From contig CABUTH010000122.1 of assembly GCA_902494465.1 (NCBI GenBank), positions 1 through 5,788 on the forward strand: a DNA stretch of 5,788 nt, written 5' to 3'. The DNA comes from an uncultured Collinsella sp. (GTDB lineage Bacteria; Actinomycetota; Coriobacteriia; Coriobacteriales; Coriobacteriaceae). Made by a program: the position numbers and the translations under genes. Below are positions 1 to 4,644 of the stretch, in pieces. A model generated the notes under the pieces. That model made no database searches, was not told the origin of the DNA, and worked only from the letters and a program-made list of their open reading frames with translations. Each line of letters begins with the position of its first letter. Position 1 is the stretch's first letter.

Positions 1-32
1 ATCCCAACGGTGGCATAGATAGCCTTTTGCAT
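1..32 (-). CDS. Start of the third hydrogenase-operon gene, cut by the window edge (probable EchD/30 kDa-type subunit)
   Basis: Only ten codons are visible, reading MQKAIYATVG. The ATG overlaps the TAA stop of the small-subunit gene by one base (TAATG), and a GGAGG Shine-Dalgarno sequence lies 7 bases upstream, inside the end of that gene. This arrangement strongly supports a real, translationally coupled start. The product cannot be recognised from ten residues. By position, the gene after the small subunit in ech-type operons is usually echD (NuoC-like, 30 kDa), or a NuoC-NuoD-like fusion carrying the large subunit. That identity is inference from gene order only. Confidence 0.7.
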   Translation of the reverse strand, partial: MQKAIYATVG

Positions 33-622
33 TACTCGGCCTCCTTTGCAGCGACGGGCGCTGCGGGTTTCTCGGCAGGCGCGTCACCGGCACCGTCAGC
101 CCCGGCCCCAGCTGCAGCCACGAACCCGTCCTCGCCCAACTCGACGCCGCCATCCCAGGTAGCAGCGCCGCCCACGGTAAGCGGGTCACCGCCGGCGCGC
201 ATCACGGCCTCCTTCTGATCAAGGATGCCGCACGCCTCCACGATGGCATCGATCACGGTCTCGGGACGAATGGCGCACCCGGGCGCATACACGTCCACGG
301 GAATCGCGCGGTCCACGCCGCCGATCACGTTATAGGCATCGCGGAATACGCCGCCCGAACACGCGCAAATGCCGCACGCCACCACGCACTTGGGCTCGAG
401 CATCTGGCTGTAGATCTGGCGCACGACGGGCAGGTTCTGGGCATTGACCGACCCCGTCACCAAAAAGATATCCGCATGCTTGGGGTTGCCGGTGTTGACC
501 ACGCCAAAGCGCTCCGCATCGAACAGCGGCGTGAGCGAGGCCAGCACCTCGATATCGCATCCATTGCAGCTCGAGCCGTCGTAATGAATGACCCACGGCG
601 AGCGCGACATTTTATGATCCAT
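32..622 (-). CDS. Ech-type hydrogenase/complex I small subunit (NuoB/EchC family)
   Basis: A 196-residue protein of the NuoB/EchC/HycG family, the small subunit that carries the proximal [4Fe-4S] cluster passing electrons to the catalytic large subunit on the cytoplasmic side of the membrane. The cluster ligands are visible: Cys19 and Cys22 in SSCNGCDIE, Cys86 in the GxC part of GICACSGG, and Cys116 in APGCAIRPE (the family usually has PGCP). The CxxC spacing is that of group 4 hydrogenases rather than the adjacent cysteines of respiratory complex I. Cys83 and Cys88 next to Cys86 are extra. The conserved domain ends near residue 135. Residues about 163-196 form an Ala/Gly/Pro/Glu-rich, probably disordered tail. 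The start at 622 is preferred to Met5 because GGAGG lies 8 bases upstream of it. The gene sits 12 bases after the membrane-subunit gene and overlaps the next gene by one base. Hydrogenase versus non-hydrogenase Ech-related complex cannot be decided here. Confidence 0.92.
   Translation of the reverse strand: MDHKMSRSPWVIHYDGSSCNGCDIEVLASLTPLFDAERFGVVNTGNPKHADIFLVTGSVNAQNLPVVRQIYSQMLEPKCVVACGICACSGGVFRDAYNVIGGVDRAIPVDVYAPGCAIRPETVIDAIVEACGILDQKEAVMRAGGDPLTVGGAATWDGGVELGEDGFVAAAGAGADGAGDAPAEKPAAPVAAKEAE
40..44 (-). promoter_or_regulatory. Shine-Dalgarno site of the partial third gene
   Basis: The minus strand reads AAAGGAGG followed by 7 bases and then the ATG at position 32. The site lies within the last codons of the small-subunit gene, so ribosomes finishing that gene are well placed to start the next one. 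It also confirms that the partial reading frame at the window edge is a real gene start. Confidence 0.75.
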
Positions 623-630
623 GGATGCCG

Positions 631-637
631 CCTCCTA
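631..637 (-). promoter_or_regulatory. Shine-Dalgarno site of the small-subunit gene overlapping the upstream stop codon
   Basis: On the minus strand the TAG stop of the membrane-subunit fusion (637-635) shares its G with the GGAGG (635-631) that serves the ATG at 622, with a spacing of 8 bases. It decides the start of the small-subunit gene and implies translational coupling of the two genes. Confidence 0.75.
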
Positions 638-3517
638 AATAAACACGTCGACGAGGATGGGCATAAGGTTGAGCAGGCCAAACACCAGCGCCACGCCCCA
701 TCCGAGCCTAAAGCAGCTGCGCCAGGTGCTGCGTGCGAAGGTGTTGTCGATCAGGACCTCGACAAAATACGTCGCGGCCATCACGACCAGGGCTACAACC
801 CAGCTCACGGGGTTGCCCCAGACAAAGAACATGCCCACCCACATCAAAAACAGCACGGTCTCGCACCAGTGCATAAGGGTCATCTTGGCCAGCGTGCCGC
901 CGCTCATCTCGGTGGCGACGCCCTGGACGATCTCCTGATGCGCATGATGCGAGTACGAAAGGTCAAACGGCGACTTGCGCAGCTTGATGGTAAGCACCGC
1001 GAGCAACGCGAGGAAAATGGGCGCGCTGTGCACGATGATGGGGACCGACTGCCCCGTCACGGCGATGGAATCAAAGCTGTCGGTGGCAAGGTACAGGCCC
1101 ACGCTCATCAGCAAAACGGCGGGCTCGTAACTCATAACCTGCAGTAACTCACGATCGGCGCCAACCTGGGCAAACGGGCTTTGCGTCGAGGCGGACGCCA
1201 GCACCACAAAGATCGCGGCGAGCGTCACCATAAAAGCGCACAGTAGCGTGTTAGAGCCCGACACAAAGATGCCGCCGCCCACCACGGTAAAGATGAGCGC
1301 GCACGCCATATAGGTATCGTCCATGGTGTTTACGCTGGCGGGGGCCTTGCGCAGCAGCTTGGCAACGTCGTAGAAGGGCTGCAGCAGGCGCGGGCCCACG
1401 CGGCCCTGCATTCGGGCGGACAGCTTGCGGTCAATGCCGTCGATCATGCCACCCACAAGCGGCGCCAGCAGGGCAAACGCCACGGTGCCAATAAAAATGC
1501 CCACGACACCCGAACCTTCAAAATACTTGCCGCGCAGCACCGAGGGCGCACTCATGGCAAGTCTCTCGGGCCCAATCCATGCGCAACACAGCAGCGCAAA
1601 CAAGATAATGCTGCAGCACACGACGCTACCCGCGGGGCCAATACGCTTCTCGCCAAGGGCGTCCTCCGAGTACCAATTGCGCTTTTCGGCCTTTACCTCG
1701 TGTCCCATCGAGCCGCGGAAATGGCGATATTTGTCGGTTCCCACACCCGAAAGATATACGTTTACATGCGGTTTGTTGCTCACGCGGAATGAAGTCAGCA
1801 ACACCACGGCAATAAAAGCCACGATAACCACCATCAGATACATGGCGTCCTTGCCAATAACGTACGGCACGCGGCCAAACACCATGGCCAAGTAAGGCGA
1901 CACCAGACCGCTCGAGATAACCGGGAACGCCACGCAGCACAGAATAAGCAGCGCGGCGATGGTGTTGAGGGCCATCCATTCGGTCTTATGGACATTGACC
2001 TCAACGTTTTGAGCCGTGGGGTCGACGCCCGAAAGCTTGGCAAGCCACTTGCCCCAGAAGAAGAACGTCGCGGCCGAGCCAAAGGCAAGCACCATGATCA
2101 TGAGCACGTTGCCGGTCTGCGCGAACGCCACCAGGGCGCCCCACTTGGACACGAGCATGCCAAACGGCGCCACAAACATGCCCATGATGCCCAGCATCAT
2201 CAGGCGCGTCAGGTGCGGCATGCGGCTGAACATGCCGTCCATGTCCTCGATATCGCGGCTGCCGATATGATGCTCGGCCGTGCCCACGCACAGGAACAGC
2301 AGCGACTTGGCCACCGTGTGGAACAGGATCAGGAAGATGGCCGCCCATACGGCCTCGGGCGCGCCGACACCCAAGCAGGCACTAATGAGGCCCAAGTTGG
2401 AAATGGTGGAGTACGCGAGCACGCGTTTGGCGTTGCTCTGCGAGATGGCCATGAGGGCAGCGAGCAAAAACGTGATGGCACCCACACTCGTGACCATAAA
2501 GCCGGTCACAGGATAGATGGCATAGAGCGGGCTCAGCTTGACCATCAGGAATACGCCGGCTTTGACCATGGTTGACGAGTGCAGCAGGGCGCTCGTGGGC
2601 GTGGGGGCAACCATGGCACCCAGCAGCCAAGTGTGGAACGGCATCTGTGCGGCCTTGGTGAGCGCGGCGAGCGACAACAGAATGACCGGCATCACCAGCA
2701 GCGCAGATTGCGCGGTTCCGGCGCCGGAAAGCTCGATCATGCCCGAGATGGTCAGCGGCATGCTGTTAACGTGCAGGTACATGAGTCCGGCCAAAAACGC
2801 GATACCGCCCAGCATGTTGAGGATGATCTGGGTGAAGGCGTTCTTGATGGCCTCGGGCGTGCGCGTGTAGCCAATCATAAGGAACGAGCACACGGTGGTG
2901 ATTTCCCAGCCGCAGAACAGCCACTCAAGGTTGTCGCTCGTCACGATGACGAACATGGCTGAGAGGAACAGGAACATAAGCGCCAGGAACTGCGGGCGAC
3001 GGTCGGGCGCGGTCTGCCCGCGCAGCGCAGCCTCGTGCTCGTCGTGGGCCTGGAAGTCCTTCATGTAGCCCAGGGCATACACGCAGATAAGGCTGCCGAC
3101 GATGCCGACGGCGAGGACCATGATCACGCTCATGTAGTCCAGGTAGAGCGGGGTTGCGGTGACGGCTTCGGTCGCGGGCAGCGTCATGGCTGCAAAGGCG
3201 AGCGAGCCCACCAGCTGGACTATGCCGAGCACCGTGGCGAGCGCGTTCCTATATTTGTACGCGTTGTACAGGATTACGGCGCACAGGATGACGTCGATGA
3301 CGGAGCTGATGATCGAGAGCACATGCGAGGTGCCGGAGGCAACCTCAAAGCTCTGCGGACCCATGCCAAAAAACATGACGGCGACTACAACTGTCACCGC
3401 CATAATAATGCCGGAGCCTATGAGCCCCACCGCATCGCGGGCGCGGTCACCGCGCGCGAGCAGCATGCCCAGCGCCGGTACCAGCGGAAACAGGGTAAGG
3501 AAATACAGTAGCGTCAT
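635..3517 (-). CDS. Fused ion-pumping membrane subunit of an Ech-type complex: NuoL/EchA-like domain joined to NuoH/EchB-like domain
   Basis: A 960-residue polytopic membrane protein joining two subunits usually encoded separately. Residues 1 to about 650 are an antiporter-like NuoL/EchA/HycC domain. The proton-path residues are present, by alignment from memory to E. coli NuoL: Glu205 in GWEITT, Lys288 and His295 in TKAAQMPFHTWL, His313 in LLHSSTMVKAG, His400 and Lys404 in FHTVAKSLLFL, and Lys458 in LVSKWG. Residues about 655-960 are a NuoH/EchB/HycD domain. It has GRVGPRLLQPFYD (705-717), DREL (788-791), YEP (797-799) and the Ech-type loop KSPFDLSYSHHAHQE (848-862) with acidic residues Glu862 and Glu870. 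A hydrophilic loop (about 579-628) and one membrane segment (about 629-648) lie before the second domain. The ATG at 3517 has GGGAG 7 bases upstream and an in-frame stop further up. Its likely role is to couple electron flow to H+ or Na+ movement and to anchor the soluble arm. It is first in the operon. Fusion is seen directly; function is from family knowledge. Confidence 0.93.
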   Translation of the reverse strand: MTLLYFLTLFPLVPALGMLLARGDRARDAVGLIGSGIIMAVTVVVAVMFFGMGPQSFEVASGTSHVLSIISSVIDVILCAVILYNAYKYRNALATVLGIVQLVGSLAFAAMTLPATEAVTATPLYLDYMSVIMVLAVGIVGSLICVYALGYMKDFQAHDEHEAALRGQTAPDRRPQFLALMFLFLSAMFVIVTSDNLEWLFCGWEITTVCSFLMIGYTRTPEAIKNAFTQIILNMLGGIAFLAGLMYLHVNSMPLTISGMIELSGAGTAQSALLVMPVILLSLAALTKAAQMPFHTWLLGAMVAPTPTSALLHSSTMVKAGVFLMVKLSPLYAIYPVTGFMVTSVGAITFLLAALMAISQSNAKRVLAYSTISNLGLISACLGVGAPEAVWAAIFLILFHTVAKSLLFLCVGTAEHHIGSRDIEDMDGMFSRMPHLTRLMMLGIMGMFVAPFGMLVSKWGALVAFAQTGNVLMIMVLAFGSAATFFFWGKWLAKLSGVDPTAQNVEVNVHKTEWMALNTIAALLILCCVAFPVISSGLVSPYLAMVFGRVPYVIGKDAMYLMVVIVAFIAVVLLTSFRVSNKPHVNVYLSGVGTDKYRHFRGSMGHEVKAEKRNWYSEDALGEKRIGPAGSVVCCSIILFALLCCAWIGPERLAMSAPSVLRGKYFEGSGVVGIFIGTVAFALLAPLVGGMIDGIDRKLSARMQGRVGPRLLQPFYDVAKLLRKAPASVNTMDDTYMACALIFTVVGGGIFVSGSNTLLCAFMVTLAAIFVVLASASTQSPFAQVGADRELLQVMSYEPAVLLMSVGLYLATDSFDSIAVTGQSVPIIVHSAPIFLALLAVLTIKLRKSPFDLSYSHHAHQEIVQGVATEMSGGTLAKMTLMHWCETVLFLMWVGMFFVWGNPVSWVVALVVMAATYFVEVLIDNTFARSTWRSCFRLGWGVALVFGLLNLMPILVDVFI

Positions 3518-3545
3518 ACCATCACTCCCCCATGCAAAAACGCTG

Positions 3546-3574
3546 CAATTGTTTAACGTTATAGCTCAATTGAG
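3546..3574. promoter_or_regulatory. Cluster of palindromes in the leader of the hydrogenase-like operon, possible operator
   Basis: The stretch holds CAATTG at 3546-3551 and again at 3567-3572, 21 bases apart (two helix turns). The second is the core of a perfect 10-base palindrome, CTCAATTGAG (3565-3574). Between them lies TAACGTTA (3554-3561), also palindromic. The cluster overlaps the predicted transcript start, where a repressor would act. It matches no regulator site I know (for example FNR or Rex). Function is inference. Confidence 0.35.
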
Positions 3575-3601
3575 GAATAGCGGCGGCAGGTTTTCGGTCA
3601 A
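3574..3601 (-). promoter_or_regulatory. Candidate promoter of the hydrogenase-like operon
   Basis: On the minus strand TTGACC (3601-3596, five of six matches to the -35 consensus) is followed after 16 bases by TATTCC (3579-3574), a weak -10. This would place the transcript start near 3567, giving a leader of about 50 bases. An alternative -10, TATAAC at 3563-3558, has no good -35 partner. Some promoter is expected here, because the upstream gene has its own terminator at 3768-3789. The exact hexamers are uncertain. Confidence 0.35.
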
Positions 3602-3767
3602 CTGGGGAGTTTTAGGCGTACGGGGCAAGGGTACGTCCGCATTGGAGTAGAGGGGTGACGCTCCCTTACCGCAACGACAGACGCGCGGGCCACTGCGCGC
3701 GGTTTATTGACTACGTTGGAGGATGTCCCGATAGGCTCGCGCCGGTCCAAAAAGTTGGCGCGGCAAG

Positions 3768-3789
3768 AAAAATGCGCCCCGTGGGCGCA
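3768..3789 (-). terminator. Rho-independent terminator of the OrfA-like gene
   Basis: On the minus strand TGCGCCC (3789-3783), loop ACG, GGGCGCA (3779-3773) form a perfect 7-base-pair GC-rich hairpin followed directly by TTTTT (3772-3768). It begins 12 bases after the TAG of the OrfA-like gene and separates that gene from the hydrogenase-like operon. Confidence 0.88.
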
Positions 3790-3801
3790 CCATCCCGTTT
3801 G

Positions 3802-4206
3802 CTATTCCGCCTTTTTAACGCGCGGCTTGCGACCGCGCGGCTTATCGACCAGTGCGGACTCACCGCTCTCACGGTACTGACGGCACCAAGCCTTGACCGA
3901 AGACTCGCTGGGAATCTTGTGCTTGATCATGGCCTCGCGAACCGTCAAGCCGTTTTCCAGACGGTCCTTAACCACAGCGAGCTTTACGTCGTACGAATAG
4001 GTGTGATGATGCGAACCGGCATTGAGAACGGCGTCGGCACCGCCCACGGCATACGCGCGGGCCCACTGACGAGCCGTGGCCTGGGGAATGCCAAGCTCCG
4101 CAGCGAGGGCGCGATGACCGACCCCCTCTTGGAGGATCTCGACGGCGCGCTGCCTAACCTCGGGCGCATGCGTGCGAGTCCTAGTTGCTTCCGACATACC
4201 TGCCAC
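3802..4206 (-). CDS. Solitary tandem helix-turn-helix protein related to IS150/IS3-type OrfA
   Basis: A 134-residue basic DNA-binding protein. It shows two repeated helix-turn-helix units: about residues 14-61 (APEVRQRAVEIL ... GIPQATARQWARAYAVGG) and about 70-120 (SYDVKLAVVKDR ... IPSESSVKAWCRQYRESG). A basic, AT-hook-like tail KPRGRKPRVKKAE closes it. This plan, with each unit ending in W..xYxxxG, is that of the OrfA (InsJ-like) protein of IS150-type IS3 elements, which binds the element ends. No OrfB DDE integrase follows. A terminator stands 12 bases downstream, and the gene has its own candidate promoter, so it may be a domesticated regulator or the remnant of an element. The first codon at 4206 is GTG with AAGG 7 bases upstream. 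The ATG three codons later (4197) is also possible, with AGAAG upstream. Codon and base use are like the neighbours. Gene reality is well supported; the biological role is unknown. Confidence 0.85.
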   Translation of the reverse strand: MAGMSEATRTRTHAPEVRQRAVEILQEGVGHRALAAELGIPQATARQWARAYAVGGADAVLNAGSHHHTYSYDVKLAVVKDRLENGLTVREAMIKHKIPSESSVKAWCRQYRESGESALVDKPRGRKPRVKKAE

Positions 4207-4215
4207 TTCTTAGCC

Positions 4216-4226
4216 TTAACCGTTAA
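4216..4226. promoter_or_regulatory. TTAAC-C-GTTAA palindrome in the leader of the OrfA-like gene
   Basis: Two perfect 5-base arms flank one central base, 10 bases before the GTG start and overlapping the likely ribosome-binding region. A protein bound here would block translation or early transcription. A closely similar TTAACGTTA lies in the leader of the hydrogenase-like operon (3553-3561). Binding by the OrfA-like protein itself is only a suggestion. Confidence 0.3.
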
Positions 4227-4250
4227 TCTGCCTTCTTACGTGCAAGTTAG

Positions 4251-4278
4251 ATAGTAGCATTTTACTGTTTGCTCAAAG
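4251..4278 (-). promoter_or_regulatory. Candidate extended -10 promoter of the OrfA-like gene
   Basis: The minus strand reads TGCTACTAT (4259-4251), an extended -10 (TG-N-TACTAT), preceded by a poor -35 (CTTTGA, 4278-4273, spacing 16). The transcript would start near 4244, giving a leader of about 38 bases. An extended -10 can work with a weak -35. No other good -10 lies closer to the gene. Confidence 0.4.
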
Positions 4279-4285
4279 CAGTTAA

Positions 4286-4530
4286 TTAAAATAGACGCGG
4301 CGTTATCTGGGCATTTGGCACCAAATTACGACATTTCTTTATCGATTATTTACGCTGGTAGCTGACTCACGGCTAATCGTCATTCGCTTGTCAACAAAAT
4401 TGGCATCTCTTTATGTCCTTTGGTATAGAGGATATGGTTATTAACCCCTCCCCCAATAATTTTGAGTGATCTGCGAGGCAGTAGACGTCCTCACTCCTCA
4501 TGATTACCGCGCATTGCCATCCACCGGAGC
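4286..4530. other. Gene-free AT-richer intergenic region with possible plus-strand promoters
   Basis: The gene-free stretch between the OrfA-like gene and the oxidoreductase is about 440 bases in all (4207-4644). Its two ends hold the OrfA promoter and the oxidoreductase terminator. In the middle I find no credible protein gene: the short frames lack ribosome sites or run through the terminator. On the plus strand two promoter-like pairs overlap: TTGTCA-17-TTATGT (4388-4416) and TTGGCA-18-TATAGA (4400-4429). A palindrome GGTTA-T-TAACC (4436-4446) lies just after them. Nothing downstream on that strand looks like a gene or a terminator, so a small or antisense RNA is possible but unproven. Confidence 0.45.
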
Positions 4531-4570
4531 AAAACAAAAAGGGCGAGACCTGCGCGCTTGCAGGCCCCGC
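4531..4570 (-). terminator. Rho-independent terminator of the flavin oxidoreductase gene
   Basis: On the minus strand GCGGGGCCTGC (4570-4560) pairs with GCAGGTCTCGC (4553-4543) over 11 base pairs, including two G-U pairs, around the loop AAGCGC. CC and then TTTTTGTTTT (4540-4531) follow. It lies 75 bases after the TAG of the oxidoreductase gene. On the plus strand no T-run follows the hairpin, so it acts in one direction. Confidence 0.85.
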
Positions 4571-4644
4571 ACCGGTTGACATCCGACGGGACACAGCCGG
4601 GCGAGACGGATCCGTGCTACCGCCCCGCCTGGCCGCGAAGTTAA

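Larger units (their letters stand above)
3518..3767. other. Intergenic region between the OrfA-like gene and the hydrogenase-like operon
   Basis: About 250 bases separate the terminator of the OrfA-like gene from the ATG of the membrane fusion. The left part (about 3540-3601) holds the candidate promoter and palindromes. In the right part (about 3602-3767) I see no gene and no RNA I can name. The reading frame from GTG 3655 on the plus strand runs antisense through the OrfA-like gene and resembles no family. No inverted terminal repeats typical of an insertion sequence could be identified by eye. Confidence 0.6.

Noticed and set aside
476..1147. Plus-strand 223-residue frame opposite the small subunit and membrane fusion
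   Set aside because: Its composition is rich in His, Arg and Gln, typical of an antisense shadow; the opposite strand has clear family motifs across the same bases.
3655..4254. Plus-strand 199-residue frame starting at GTG with GGAG upstream
   Set aside because: It is antisense to the whole OrfA-like gene and its terminator, and its protein resembles nothing; such long antisense frames are common in GC-rich coding DNA.
4340..4415. Two tiny minus-strand frames (8 and 14 codons) overlapping by ATGA, resembling a leader peptide pair
   Set aside because: There is no clear ribosome site and no terminator/antiterminator structure around them; chance frames of this size are expected.
4461..4498. 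Possible hairpin GAGTG...AGG with CCTCACTC
   Set aside because: The pairing needs a 7-base bulge and a 10-base loop and is not followed by a T-run; too weak to call.
4391..4594. Minus-strand 67-residue reading frame
   Set aside because: It runs straight through the terminator hairpin of the oxidoreductase gene, has no convincing ribosome site, and resembles no family.
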